This document shows positions 11,232-22,640 of a stretch of DNA of 64,000 bases, in pieces. The notes below the pieces were generated by a model, which was not told where the DNA came from, did not search any database, and saw nothing but the letters and a program-made list of their open reading frames with translations. The position numbers and the translations under genes are program-made. The stretch is from Silene conica (lineage: Eukaryota > Streptophyta > Magnoliopsida > Caryophyllales > Caryophyllaceae), in contig CM055317.2 in assembly GCA_029255685.2 (NCBI GenBank), positions 75,133,460 to 75,197,459 on the forward strand, given 5' to 3'. Each line of letters opens with the position of its first letter. Position 1 is the stretch's first letter.

Positions 11232-11828
11232 TACTCCCTCCATTTTTTTCCACTCAATACATTTGCCTTTTCACGTTTGCCAACACACGTTTTACGTGCT
11301 TAATATCTTTAGCTACGTATTTTTAAAAGTTATAAAAGATATATTTTCAATGTACTCGTAAAGACGAATTAAACAAGACCTCACATGAATATATTTTCTC
11401 TTAGACCATCCCCAAGCAAAATGTCGATTTAATCGAGTCAATAACATATTAACCCTTTATCTCACCTTATTGACATTGACCCTCTTTTACCCTCCCAAGC
11501 AAAAGGTCGATTTAATCGAGTCAATAACATAGTTTTTCTTTTCTTTTCTTTCTTTTTCTAATTTGTAACCAATGAGAGTTTGACACATAAGAGGTCAATA
11601 GGTGAGTCAATTTGCTCCACCTTGGGTCACAAATTGACCTTCAACACCCTTGGGTCAATCCTAATTTTCTACTAATTGTAATTAACTTGACCCAAGCAAG
11701 CAATTGACCTAGCAATTGACCTTGCTTGGGGATGGTCTTATAAATTGGGAGAAAATTGACATTGAAGGTTAACTTGTGAATAGTGTATAAAAAGCAAATG
11801 TATCAATTGGAAAAAAATGGAGGAAGTA
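11232..11828. mobile_element. Stowaway-like MITE interrupted by a Tourist-like MITE
   Basis: The left end TACTCCCTCCATTTTTTTCC and right end GGAAAAAAATGGAGGAAGTA are inverted repeats with TA duplications. Inner bases 11401-11740 are a separate insertion, so the host MITE is about 260 bp. Confidence 0.82.
11401..11740. mobile_element. Tourist-like (PIF/Harbinger) MITE, copy 1
   Basis: Terminal inverted repeats GACCATCCCCAAGC / GCTTGGGGATGGTC are flanked by a TTA duplication at 11401-11403 and 11738-11740. No coding content. Related copies are at 33026-33457, 33591-33919 and 63376-63729. Confidence 0.85.
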
Positions 11829-12238
11829 TTTGATAGGCACTGGATTAATATATCTACAATTTACAATTTTATTGTTAATTTGATACGGTTTAGCAAAAAA
11901 TTATTGGACTCTAATAAAATGTACTGTAATTTTTTATTTTTTTATATCTTTAATACAAAAAATGTTATAAAACTATAAAAGTAAAAATTTATCCCCTTAA
12001 TCACAAAATTAAAAAACTTAAAACAGTTTGAGTGTGTGAGAGAAAAATGATAGTAATATTGCATAATTAATTAATTATTTTCAAGCTGAGCCACAGCTTG
12101 CCATTAGCCAATAAGCTTTAGGTATTGTAAAAGTGACGTGGATTAATGTGAATGCTTTAAATGTTTCTATTTTAATATAAATAAGATATGTTACTCTTTA
12201 TTTTTTTATAAGGAGAATAAAAAACTGAACCAAAATAG

Positions 12239-12487
12239 TACTTCCTTCATTCCAATCAATTCTATAGATTTCACTTTATGACTATTATTCATAAGTCGAG
12301 TGAATTTTCGACACAACTTCTAATATACTGTATAACATCTTGTTTAAATTGTCTTACTGAGTACCTTGTGAATATAAAAAATTTATATTTTTTATCGATA
12401 TTTAACTAAAGATATTAACAAAATAAAACGAGTATTGACAAACGTGAATAAAATAAATGTATAGAATTGATTGGAATGAAGGAAGTA
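12239..12487. mobile_element. Stowaway-like MITE (TTCCTTCATTCCAATCAATTC family)
   Basis: Inverted ends CTTCCTTCATTCCAATCAAT and ATTGATTGGAATGAAGGAAG are flanked by TA. It is the same family as the copy in intron 1 of the MADS gene (37238-37500). Confidence 0.85.
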
Positions 12488-12509
12488 CTAATAAACATTG
12501 GTAAGTACT

Positions 12510-12722
12510 AGACCTGTCAAATAGATCGGGTCGTGTCGGGTTCGGGTTCGTATCACAGGTAAACGGGTCACAAAACCTCCAACCCAAACCCCACCCAATT
12601 AAATTTCGTGTCGTGTTCGTGTCGACCCACTTACATAAATGGGTCATTAAGTCTCAACCCAAACCCGCTAATTTCGTGTCGGGTTCGTGTCGTGTTTTCG
12701 TGTCGTGTCATTATTTGCCAGC
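12510..12722. repeat. Dispersed CGGGTTCGTGTCG-type repeat
   Basis: Repeated words CGGGTTCGTGTCG, GTGTCGTGTC and CCCAAACCC occur within 210 bp, with no coding potential. The composition is unlike its AT-rich surroundings, and it looks like a short dispersed repeat of unknown class. Confidence 0.5.
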
Positions 12723-12753
12723 TCTAGTAAGTACACTTGTATTCACAAACTAA

Positions 12754-13022
12754 TACTCCCTCCATTTTTTTCCAGTTAAAAATATTTGTTTTTTCACGTT
12801 GGACAACGCATGTTTTACGTGTTTAATATTTTTAGCTATGTATTTGTAAAAATTATAAAAGTTGTATATTTTCATTGTACTCGTGAAGACGAATTAAACA
12901 AGACCCCACATGAATATCTTTTTTCTTATGTATTAAAAGAAAATTGAAATTAAAGGTTCGCTTGTGAATAGTGTAAAAAAAAACGTACTTCTGTATTAAG
13001 TGGGAAAAAAATAGAAAGAGTA
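12754..13022. mobile_element. Stowaway-like MITE
   Basis: The left end is TACTCCCTCCATTTTTTTCC. The right end (13000-13022) is a diverged inverted copy, GGGAAAAAAATAGAAAGAGTA, with TA on each side. Confidence 0.72.
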
Positions 13023-13069
13023 CAATACTTGAATTTAACTCTCGTTAGTACGTATTAATAAAGTATAGT

Positions 13070-13427
13070 TTTTTTTTTTTTTTTTCTTTTTTTTTTTTTG
13101 ACAAGAGAAGAAAGAGCGATTATAGAACCCCAAAAGTTACAAAACAAGCTAAAAAGCTAGGCTGTACAAGAAGCCTGACTAGCTAGACTAGTGCAACAAA
13201 GCTATAATTAAAAATTACATAAAAACTTAGTACATCTAAGAAAATAACAAAGCAAATAACAACGAGAGGAAACTGATGAAACGAAGGTTGGAGACGAACA
13301 ATGAAGTCGACTTCACCAGCACTGCAGCATTACTAAAAAATCCCATAGGCCAACGGGGCGGACCAGGTGCACTTACGCTACAAGAGCGTAGAAAGAGAAG
13401 GGGAAGAACAAGCCAAACAAGCTGTAA
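13070..13427 (-). mobile_element. Probable 3' end of a truncated LINE-type retroelement
   Basis: A T-rich run at 13070-13100 followed by AAAGCTAGGCTGTACAAGAA reads on the minus strand as a retroelement 3' UTR ending in poly(A). Minus-strand bases 13505-13236 are open for about 90 codons (SAPGPPRWPMGFF and hydrophobic runs), but I recognise no domain. No target duplication was found. Confidence 0.45.
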
Positions 13428-14276
13428 AATAGTGATTTTACCAAACCTCTGTGTATGTAAAAAATTACTTGCTTTGATTTTGGAATATTTATTATGAGAA
13501 TACATTATTTTTTTTCGTAACTAGGAAGTTCAAATAATTTTATCCAACCAAAACTAAGGTGGTATTTTATATTTTTAAAAAAAATAAACACACTAAAATT
13601 GTCGGCTAAATATATTAGTCACTTTGTCTTAATTATTTATTTCTTTTTAATTAAATTACCGAATAAATAACAAAAAAAAAAAAATACATGAATGAAATAG
13701 AAAAGTGCTAAAATGTACGCTTCTCATGTCAAATAAACATTGATATGTACACTTGTACGGTTGTAAGTCTTATAACCCAAATATAATGGTGAATGACTTT
13801 TGTAGAATGCGAGAATGTGCATAGATGTCCACTTTAATTTTCACTAAAGGGAAAAAAAATGATTTATACAATGTTTATCAGATTTTTATTTGTGACATTA
13901 AATATCTGTTACAAATTTGTGACGGGATATATAAAATTCACTTAAATAGATAAAAATAAATTATTTGTGATTTTTGAAGTACTTTAATTTTATTTTATCA
14001 ATCTATGTAAGCGATACTTAACCTGTGACAAAAGAGATTTACCGCAATATATTGAATCTTGTATATAGTCAATTTCAATCAAGCATGTGGTCCTTTATTA
14101 GTAAGACTTGGGAGGGTCATCATTGAGCTTGATTTTGTCACTTGGGAAAGGACACCATTGAGTTATCGAGTTGTCACATTTAGGGGTCTTCATCGGTCTA
14201 GGATTAGCTTAGGTTGGATACTTGGATTGGACTTGACCAGCGAACCTAGAGACTAACCATTACTTTTATCAAAACT
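13428..14276. other. AT-rich intergenic stretch
   Basis: Nothing coding is seen. The left 170 bp resemble 10737-10875. Confidence 0.4.
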
Positions 14277-15389
14277 CGGGCTTTGTTTGATAAGTGACAT
14301 ATCGATCAATTTTTAGTATATTTAAGGGTTTTAGCATGTTTGATCAATCAATATGCTAATTTTAGTGTTTGGTAAATAACATATTGAAACAACATATTTG
14401 AGGTCAATATGTTGTTTTACAATTTTTGGTTTACGCCAGCATAATAGTTAACATATTTTAAACTAGAAAATTTTACTAGATTTTACAAAAAAAACTAACA
14501 ATCTACTAATAGTAATGTGCTAGTTACAAGACACTCAAATTAATTATGGTAATTATAATATGTTAATCAAACCTTCTGTTTAACTCTATCATTTATAATA
14601 ATTTACTATTACAATCAGTGGCGGATCCAGGATTTTGATATAGGGTGGACACAAATTTTTTCTTGACAAAAATTTTCTTTAATTTATAATGCAATTTTTT
14701 GTTTTGAATTTTGTTCTAGAATATTATGGTATAATGTTTAAAATGAAACGAAAAAAAAATTCTCAATGGATGTTTTTTTCCTTACAGAATAAAGAATTTA
14801 ATATATTATTAAAAATAACAATATATATAATATATTTATACAAATGTTTCAATCTCAGTCACCGTCTCTTTCATCCATATTCTATCAACAACAATATACA
14901 ATTTCAGTTTCTTCAAGTTATGAGCAACTTGATTTCCACGAATATTGTCTTATTTTTGTGGCGAATTTGATAAAAGAATAATTTGACAAGTATGTTTAAT
15001 AATGATATAATAAATTTTAATAATCAAATGAACAATCAATTATAATGGTGTAGTGGTTAACTAGGTAATTTAGTACTTGAAGTTCAAGGATCGATCCTCT
15101 TAACATGCAATTTTTAATCTCAAAATAATAATATTGACAATTAAACGCCCAAAAATAGTTTTCTAAATAAAAATGTCATCAATAAGATTTGAACCTGAGT
15201 CTCCTTCGCAGGAGAATAATACTCTACCACTTGGGCTACAAAGATATTGTGATAATTATTGATACTTATACATAATTATTTTCTGAAACCCGGGGGAGGG
15301 CACGTGCCCGCCCTTTCCCTCCCCCAGATCCGCCCGTGATTACAATCTGTTTATACTGAAACTAATCCGTTATTTACCAAACAAAACCT
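14277..15389. mobile_element. GGGTTTTGTTTGGTAA-type MITE, copy 1, split by a hAT element
   Basis: Ends GGGCTTTGTTTGATAA and TTACCAAACAAAACCTC form an inverted repeat. The interior matches 45360-45754 in the MADS gene intron 5 over nearly its whole length (shared AACTAACAATCTACTAAT, ATTATAATATGTTA, CTGTTTATACTGAAA). The copy here is interrupted by 14616-15338. Without it the element is about 390 bp. Confidence 0.8.
14616..15338. mobile_element. hAT-like non-autonomous transposon with two tRNA-like modules
   Basis: It begins CAGTGGCGGATC and ends GATCCGCCCGTG, an imperfect inverted repeat. It is flanked by perfect 8-bp duplications ATTACAAT (14608-14615 and 15339-15346). The related MITE at 45360 shows the matching uninterrupted site. 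Inside, 15045-15110 (+) and 15255-15175 (-) resemble tRNA A and B boxes (GTAGTGGTTAA/GGATCGATCC and AGCCCAAGTGGTAGAG/GGTTCAAATC). No transposase is present. 723 bp. Confidence 0.85.
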
Positions 15390-16447
15390 CAAACCGGATG
15401 GCATTAGTAAGGGGTTCAAACCACTTTTTAAAACCACATGACTTTACATATCAAATTCTATTTTTGAATAGCCCCAATATCAAATTCTATTCTTGAAATT
15501 CCAACCATCAACTTAAACTTCTAATTGGTTGATTTTCTTGACATGATATCAAAACCAATTTAAACATAACGTTACGGGTTTAAATCTTACCCCTAATTCT
15601 ACGCAACGAAGTTTAAAAAAACTTATTTAAAAATAGGCCAACAAATTGGATAAAATTGAGAGAACACCATAATAAGACCATAAAATCGAATTTTTTCAGA
15701 GATTTAGGTCCTCATTTCCTTACCAACTACGGAACTACCACTCTTTAATTTATTTATTCCTCTGGAAACATAGGCTATAAGTCCAGTACATATAATTTGC
15801 ACCAATTTCGCATAAAAACTTTAAGGCAATTAAATAGCAGCATTGATTGATGCTTGGCTATAAATAGAAGTATGAATTATCATCAACCAAATTTATTCGA
15901 AGTGGATTTTTTTTTACTTTTTATCATTTACTCGTATTTAAGTAAGGAATATGAGTTAGCGCAACTCGGCGACGTCCAATTTCGGCGTCACCCTCTCACA
16001 TGCAATAAGGCAGGGTTCAATAGAATGGGATACAATGAGAATGCGGTGTCGAAATTGAGCTCCACCGGGTGACGTTGTATTATTTTACTTTAAGTAATAA
16101 GTCTTCCTCAATACGAATATTTCCGTCATAAGTTAAGATAAAAATGAAAAAGTCGGGATAAGAGTAAGATGTTTAAATTATCTATACAAATAAGTTATTG
16201 TTTGGCCCCTCTTAAATGGGAATTTGTGGTATTTATGAAATGAACAAAATAGATGCTATTATTGACTGAAAGTGGTATCCAACGATATGAGAGTTTTAAT
16301 TGTGGAAGTTGCAATATTTGTATTTTCACCAATTGTCATGTCTGATGACACTGAGTGGCATAACAGAACATGCAGCAAATTTAACGCCTTTCATCCTTAT
16401 TAAATGCACGTATGTCCTATTTCTCCCAAGTCAATTGAATTAAATTG
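15390..16447. other. AT-rich intergenic stretch
   Basis: No supported gene is present. The short frame at 15854-16072 has no recognisable similarity and ends in anonymous sequence. Confidence 0.35.
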
Positions 16448-17199
16448 TACTCCCTCCATTTTATTGAATGAAATAAAATCTATCTCTATAAAAGGAGTAG
16501 ATTTTAAGGCTTTTTATTGGTTCCTTGAAATAAGGAAGGTATGACCCATCAACTTTACATTGATTTAATTTGTCTCTCTCCTTTATTCACAATTAATTCC
16601 GACTTTTACTCATCCCAAATTGCGTATTCTAATCTTTGCTCATTCCTAATTACGTAATCGATTGCAGCCGTATTACATTTCGTCATTGTTATAAAAAATA
16701 CGATATGATCAAATTATTGTTAATCGAATATTTAAATAACAATATACAATGGTCAAATAAAATACAATATCGGTCCAAAAATTAAATCCGACAAACAATA
16801 AATTACAAACAGCGAAATAATATCGGTCCAAAAATTAAATCCGAGAAACAAAAAATTACAAACAGCAAAAATAATTACAGTTCAAGAATTAAATTACATT
16901 ATATTTTCCACTCAAATCCATACAAATTAAGATACCAAACAAGATAAAAATACATATACAACAGTCCGATATATATCAAAATGATCATATTTCGCCAAAG
17001 TTTTCCCAAAAATCCCATATTGGAAAAAAAAATCATGTTTATCAGCACAATCAGAATCACCCTGATCCTTTTCGTCTTCAAGGTTTTCAATCCAACGATA
17101 CGATACAAAGTTGACACGAAAAGTAAACAGCTAATTATCAGTAAAATATTGTTTGCAGAACAAATATTTTTTTTGTTAAATTTAAATCTTTTAATTGAA
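16448..17199 (+). mobile_element. Stowaway-like MITE left end followed by a Helitron 5'-end-like sequence
   Basis: 16448-16478 is TACTCCCTCCATTTTATTGA and a few more bases, with no right end in the vicinity. At 16479 it passes into TCTATCTCTATAAAAGGAGT, which matches the 5' ends of the other Helitrons here (TCTNTATANTATAAAAGNGA). Its own 3' terminus is not seen and may have been lost or overlapped by the next Helitron. 16735-16890 contains a tandem ~55-bp repeat with ATATCGGTCCAAAAATTAAA. Confidence 0.45.
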
Positions 17200-18132
17200 T
17201 CTTTATACTATAAAAGCGATAGAAGTTTTTGGCTTCCTATTGGATGTAGAAATTTAGGAGTGAAAAAAACATTAATTTACGTGGGATTTCCCACTTTGTG
17301 TATATATTTAATTATTTTTTCCTATTCCATTAATTATTTGATCTTTTTCCGACACGAATTCAGGAAATTTTCATATATTTCGTTCTCTAAAATTGTACTC
17401 CCTCCTATTCTAAGTATTCTTCCCTATTTCCTAAAACGGATTATTCAGCTTTTCTTCCCCTTTCTTATTTTGGAAACTTTTACTCATATTTTATTCATTT
17501 CTCTCTCCAATTATCAAACTCCACCCAACTCTTTTACTCATTTTTTATTCATTTTTTAATCTTTGTTGCCCACAATTTCTTATTTAATTTCTAATTATTC
17601 ATTCATCTCTCCTATCACCCAACCCCACCCAATTTTTTACACTTATTTTACTCCTTACCTTAATATTTGTGCCACCCTCAAAGGGGAACAATAGTTAGAA
17701 TAGGGGGGAGTATAAAGTAGACAATTACATACAAACACATAAAATAGATTTATAGATTATAAGTTGCGTAAAAATATACATTGCTCACAAATCATAGAAA
17801 TATATTTATAGATCTCATATTAATTTTATGTCATATAAATTAATAAATCTCTTTCCACTTGCATTTCATACGTTTGTTTAATATATATGAAGTGTATTTG
17901 AATAAAACATATGAAATTCAAGTTAATGGAGAAAACATTTATATTTTACTCTGTATATTACAGTTAAAACGAGTGAATAAAAACATAATTGTCATCCGTT
18001 TTGTATATTCTTATTGGTAATATTCTTAGTTTCTTACAACCTGCTACAACTCAGTTAAGTTTTGTCACTTCGGTATTGTATCAATTAATATATCTCAACC
18101 CGTGCATTTTTTTTGCACGGGCATAAAACTAG
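17200..18132 (+). mobile_element. Non-autonomous Helitron with internal Stowaway-like MITE
   Basis: The 5' end TCTTTATACTATAAAAGCGA is preceded by A. The 3' end has hairpin CCCGTGCATTTTTTTTGCACGGG, then CATAAAACTAG followed by T. 933 bp, of which 17396-17712 is a later MITE. No coding capacity. Confidence 0.72.
17396..17712. mobile_element. Stowaway-like MITE
   Basis: Ends TACTCCCTCCTATTCTAA and TTAGAATAGGGGGGAGTA are inverted repeats with TA target duplications. It is nested in the Helitron. Confidence 0.82.
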
Positions 18133-18139
18133 TACGTAT

Positions 18140-18475
18140 AATTAAACCGAACTGAATTGTATTGAATGGAATAAAGTTGAGCTAAATTAATTTGAATGAA
18201 GTTGAACTAAAACTTTACACTTTCCGGCTCATAAAAGTTGAACTGAACTATAATCGAATATAGCTAAAATAAGAGTTAACTTATGAAAGATGAAAACTGA
18301 ACCGAATTGAATAGAGTTGAACTAAATTAAAATGAGTTTGAATTAAGCTATAAATAACAGAGTTTAAAAGTTAATTTGTTAAGAGATAAGCTGAATAAAG
18401 TTGAAGAGAATAGAGATGAGTTGAACTGAATTAAAATAAACTGAAATTAAGTCCGGAAAAACAACATTATTTTAG
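18140..18475. repeat. TTGAACTGAA-rich low-complexity repeat
   Basis: Repeated words TTGAACTGAA, TTGAACTAAA and AAGTTGA occur over 330 bp, ending AAATTAAGTCCGGAAAAACA. The ends and word structure resemble the elements at 20769-24350, 55390-55620 and 62850-63005. Confidence 0.55.
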
Positions 18476-18967
18476 CCTTAATGGCTTGAACAACAACAAT
18501 TATATATTTATATGGTGATAGTAGCAGCAAGCTCCGAGAAATTAGACTATGAAAATAAGGAATAAATAATTAATGAGGTTTGGATCCAATACCACAAAAT
18601 AAATATTCACAATTTCTTGTCTATGAAGAACATATCCGTCGTAAAAACTAACTATATTTGTAGATTAAACAAAAGTAGACTATCTAGCAAATAACACATT
18701 ATTTTGTCTTATTTACGTTTATTAATAACACTCGATTTATCGCAAACTTATGAGTTGTGAGGGATATGTCCGTGAGACATATTACTCCGTAGTGTATTAC
18801 CCCTATACTTTTAATTTACTTGTACTACTCTATCAATGCTTAATTTGTAGGGCACCTGCTCCCTCATAGGTCCGCCCCTGGCTGCCATGCATGCTATAGA
18901 CAACTAGACATCCATGTCTTCTTCCAATAATGATATAGAAGTACTTCATTCTTTCGATCATTTATAA
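18476..18967. other. AT-rich intergenic stretch
   Basis: No gene or clear repeat boundary seen. Confidence 0.3.
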
Positions 18968-19135
18968 ATTTCACAAATTCTCATTTATCCGTCACAAGTT
19001 AAATACCCATTTTTTCTTTCTCTCCGACACTATTTATGTGGTCCCCTTTCTCCACTAACTCATTTTGTATCCATTTTATCTCACAAAATATTCGTCACAA
19101 ATGGTGACCCGTCACAAGCAAGACTTACTATATAA
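18968..19135. repeat. Short MITE-like repeat with GTGGTCCCCTTTCTCC core
   Basis: It contains CCGTCACAAGTTA at the left and CCCGTCACAAGCAAGACTTA at the right around a core GTGGTCCCCTTTCTCCACTA. The same core and right end occur at 61690-61785, next to a (TC)n run. A MITE-like family of unknown class. Confidence 0.6.
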
Positions 19136-19145
19136 ATTTAGTCCC

Positions 19146-20590
19146 TTTTTTTTTATAAGATTAGAAAATTAGGTTGATCCTCTTGCGGATAAGACCAATA
19201 TATTTTATCCTTTTGAATGAGTAAGGTATAAGTTGAAGTCACTGACTTTCAACCCACCTAGTAAGAATTGGACTTGAATGTCAACAGAAGTCATGAAATC
19301 AGCAATCTTGTTGGCTTCACGAAAGCAATGTTTAATTATCATTTTATCGAAAAGATAAAGATCAAGTTTCACATCCTTGATAATATTAGAGATTTCCCAC
19401 GGGATCTACCAAGTGCTACGAAGAGAGTTGATAACACCTAAATTATCACCCTCCACAATTAACTTTGAGATTCATAAATGTTTAGCGGCTAAAATACCTT
19501 CTTTTAGAGCGAGAGCTTCTGCCACAAGAATACTATTAGATCCACATTTTTTTGCTCCTAACAACACGACTTTAGCATTATAATTTCTTATACAATATCC
19601 TAAAGCAGCTTTATTGCCATCTATTCTCGATCCGTCAAAGTTTAGCTTTAGGAAACCATTTGTAGGTTTCTCCCACTAGATTTCCTTCTTACTAGAAGTG
19701 TTTCTAGCTGAATTTTCTTTCTCGGGATTGTTGAGATCCGTATGTCTAGTTTCGTTCCAGGTCTTAATGATATAATTACATAAAGTAATAAGTTTTGCTT
19801 ATATTGAAATTAGCATTATTAAAAATAATGTCAATTCTATAAAATCATGCATTCCACCAAATAAAAATGATCTTAACGAAATTATCTTGTGAAATTAAAT
19901 CTTCGAGATAATTAAGTTTCATTAGAAAACCTTGACTTGCAATACTATCATAATATGACAAAAAATTGTTGTAGCTAGTAATGTTCATTTCTTGTATAAT
20001 AGACTTAATCAAAGGACATTCGTAAAAGAAATGATCTTTGTTTTCACTAGGATAGTTGCACAAAATGCAATGAGGTAGGACATTAATATGACTTTTGAGA
20101 AGCTTATCTTTCGTTGGCAAACCGTCAACACATGCTTTCCAAAGAAAAATTAGAAAAATATTCAATTTTGGTGGAATATTCAATTTCCAAACCCACTGAA
20201 ATTTACATTTGTCATGAGCTTGATCGAAGAAACCTTGCGCTAGGCAAGTTGCTGTTTTTGTAAAGAAATTTTCATCTATGGACAACCCCCATATGAGGGT
20301 ATCTAGAATATCATTATGTAGCTCTGGAATGTTAGTAATCTGATTCACAATATCGATAGTTACTAAATTGGTTAATTTACAAACATGCCATTGTTTATCA
20401 GAGGTTATGAAATCTTTAAACAAAAGATTAAGATCACGACTACTATCATCATCACTCGCATTGCTTGTAAGTGGGTGTGAGAAAACCCAATTATCAGACC
20501 AAAACTTAATGTTGCTACCATTACCTACCTGTCATCTCAATCCTTTTCTAAAGAGAGTCCGAAAACTCATAAGCTTTTCTAGTAATTGAC
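19146..20590 (-). pseudogene. 5'-truncated LINE ORF2 (zf-RVT and RNase H domains)
   Basis: The coding strand begins near 20590 with QVGNGSNIKFWSDNW and continues through 20423-19845 (WKLNIPPKLNIFLIFLWKAC, PHCILCNYPSENKDHFFYEC, the zf-RVT domain). It ends in RNase H (LKLNFDGSRID, VAEALALKEG, VEGDNLGV, HCFREANKIAD) at about 19680-19215. The four RNase H catalytic positions are recognisable. Stops are present in frame, for example TGA for Arg after AAKHL and TAG after STW. The T run at 19146-19154 is the poly(A) tail. I could not find a target duplication. It belongs to a subgroup different from the other LINEs here. Confidence 0.85.
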
Positions 20591-20768
20591 CTTTTTTTTC
20601 TTGATTTTCGTGTTAAAACCAAAGACAAACAGATTAACGGAATAAAGGGATTATACTTAGTATATAACAATATAACATACATGTTTTAATTTTAGTTGTT
20701 GCTTGGAAAACTTTTCATTACCTAGATGATCATAATCAACATTTCATTTCGGGCAAGACAACATTAAT
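20591..20768. other. Short intergenic stretch
   Basis: No gene seen. AT-rich. Confidence 0.3.
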
Positions 20769-20780
20769 AAGGTCTTGTTC

Positions 20781-20790
20781 TTTTGGGCTT
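20781..20790. repeat. Target site duplication of LINE 20791-22300 (left)
   Basis: TTTTGGGCTT, identical to 22301-22310. The undisturbed sequence is seen in copy B at 23223 as TTTTGGACTT. Confidence 0.85.
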
Positions 20791-22300
20791 TTTTTTTTTT
20801 TTTTTTGCAAGAAAGGTATAATTCTCATTATTCATCCTCAAGGGGAAAAGAAAAGAGAATACAAATCATTGCAAAAAGGATAACCCCAAAATCCTTTCAC
20901 AAAAAGGCATAAAACCCTTAGAAGCTAGCTACTATCTTAGAATCTATTTTAGGAAAGTTACCATTAAGCAAATAGGCACTAATAGCAAATTTTAGAGAAA
21001 AAACTAACTGAGCAACTGACTTAGCATTTCCCCCAAAAACTCTGCTATTACGCTCAATCCACAGAGTATAAATGGCCCCAGACAAACAGCTTGCATACCA
21101 AGCATACTTCCAATGCTTACTTCTTTGACTATTCTGAGCCCCAGACAAACAGCTTGCATACCAAGCATACTTCCAATGCTTACTTCTTTGACTATTCTGA
21201 GCCCAATTGTATTCAGTAAGGAAATGATTAGTTCTGCCCAACATCTTCATCCAATTGAGCATTTGACACCAGACCTCTTGAGAGAAAGAGCATCTAAAGA
21301 ATAAGTGTGAATGAGACTCACATTCTCTTTGACATAGAGCACATCTATTTGGTATCTGAAAACCTTTCTTGTGGAGATTGTCAATCGTAGCCAGCTTAGT
21401 TTGGACTGTCAATGAAGCAATGAGACCATGCTTAGGGATAACAGCCCTATGATGCAACAGCCTGTGACATTGAAGTACAGGGAAGTCTTTCCTGAACCAG
21501 TGATATGCAGCAGAAGTGCAGAACTTGCCTTTAACTACCCAGCTACTCATCAAAGTAATAACGGCTGAAACACTACCTGCCTGTGATAAAATGAGATCCT
21601 TAACCTCGATTCTACTGCGGAAACTGTCAGCATACTGCACTTTACTGGACAGTTCCCATACAGACCTGTGTGGAAAATGGTAAGCTTTGTTCAAGCTATA
21701 CCAAAGTGATGTAGAAGAAGTATATATGTAACAGCAAAAGCCATTTTGCTACTAAGGCTTTATTCCAATAGAGTAATTCCTTGATACCTAGTCCACCTTC
21801 TGCTTTTGGAGAGCATAGACTGGACCAGCTTTTCATAACAAGCTTTCGTACATCAGCAGTAATGCCCCAGAATTTTTTTTTGCAGATTTTGTTAATCATC
21901 TTAATGACTTGGGCGGGTAACAATCCACAGGCACACCATAAATTTTCTAAGCCAAAAACAATGGAGTTTAAAAGTTGAGCCTTCCCTGCATAAGATAAGA
22001 ACTTAGAAGACCAATGTTGGACAGATTTCTGGATTTTACTTATGAGTGCAAAATACTTATCAATAGTCAGCCTGGATGTTGAAAGAGGCAGCCCTAGATA
22101 TCTAAAAGTAAAAGACCCAACAGAAAAACCAGTTCTTTGTAGGATAAGACTCTGAACGCCTGGTGAGACTCCTCCAAAATAAATCTCAGTTTTGTCTGGA
22201 TTAGGATGCAAACCTGACAATGTAGCAAATCTCTTGAGAAGACCCAACACTGCCACAACAAAAGGAGCATCCCCTCTAGTAAAGATCATAAGATCATCAG
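20791..22300 (-). pseudogene. 5'-truncated LINE ORF2 (from the RT catalytic motif to the 3' end)
   Basis: The 1,510-bp insertion is bounded by a 10-bp direct repeat and ends in a 16-nt T run (20791-20806), the poly(A) tail. The coding strand starts in the middle of the RT motif as DDLMIFTRGD at 22300. It goes through GGVSPGVQSL, YLGLPLS, SYAGKAQLLNSIVFG and GGLGIKELLYWNKAL, then shifts frame near 21700. It continues with a zf-RVT domain (FQIPNRCALCQRECESHSHLFF) and WIERNSRVFGG. The last region contains an exact in-frame 63-bp tandem duplication. A stop follows SKIVASF at 20918. Confidence 0.9.
21078..21203. repeat. 63-bp perfect tandem duplication in a LINE
   Basis: 21078-21140 and 21141-21203 are identical. 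On the coding strand each unit encodes 21 residues starting AQNSQRSKHWKYAW, so the duplication is in frame. Confidence 0.92.
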
Positions 22301-22310
22301 TTTTGGGCTT

Positions 22311-22640
22311 ATTTTTACTTAACTTAACTTAACTTATTTTTTCTGAATTTTTTCTGAACTTAACTTATATTTGCCGAACTTAACTTATTTTTGCTGAATT
22401 TTTCTGAACTTATTTTTGCTGAACTTAACTTAACTTATTTTTTCTGAACTTATTTTTGATGAACTTAACTTAACTTATATTTGCTGAAATTAACTTATAC
22501 TCGTATTTGTTGAACTTTTATGAACTTAACTTTTCTAAACTTAACTTATATGAGTCTAATTTTTCCGAACTAAATAAATATTAACTTAAATAATAATAAT
22601 AATAATAATAATAACAACAATAATAATAACAATAATAATA
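22311..22640. repeat. Minisatellite part of copy A, with (AAT)n
   Basis: Degenerate CTTATTTTTGCTGAACTTAA units are followed by an (AAT)n/(AAC)n run at about 22588-22641. Confidence 0.7.

Larger units (their letters stand above)
10900..12186 (-). mobile_element. Non-autonomous Helitron, containing nested MITEs
   Basis: On the minus strand the 3' end has CCCGTGCATTTTTGTACGGG (hairpin) then AGTAAAACTAG, followed by T, the Helitron terminus. A candidate 5' end is TCTTATTTATATTAAAATAG starting at 12186, preceded by A, as expected for insertion between A and T. No Rep/helicase reading frame is present. A Stowaway-like MITE (11232-11828) with a Tourist-like MITE inside it is nested within. The 3' end is well supported and the 5' end is a judgement. 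Confidence 0.6.

Noticed and set aside
16981..17559. 192-codon frame on the + strand
   Set aside because: AT-rich, hydrophobic by composition, crosses the Helitron 5' end and a MITE, and resembles no protein.
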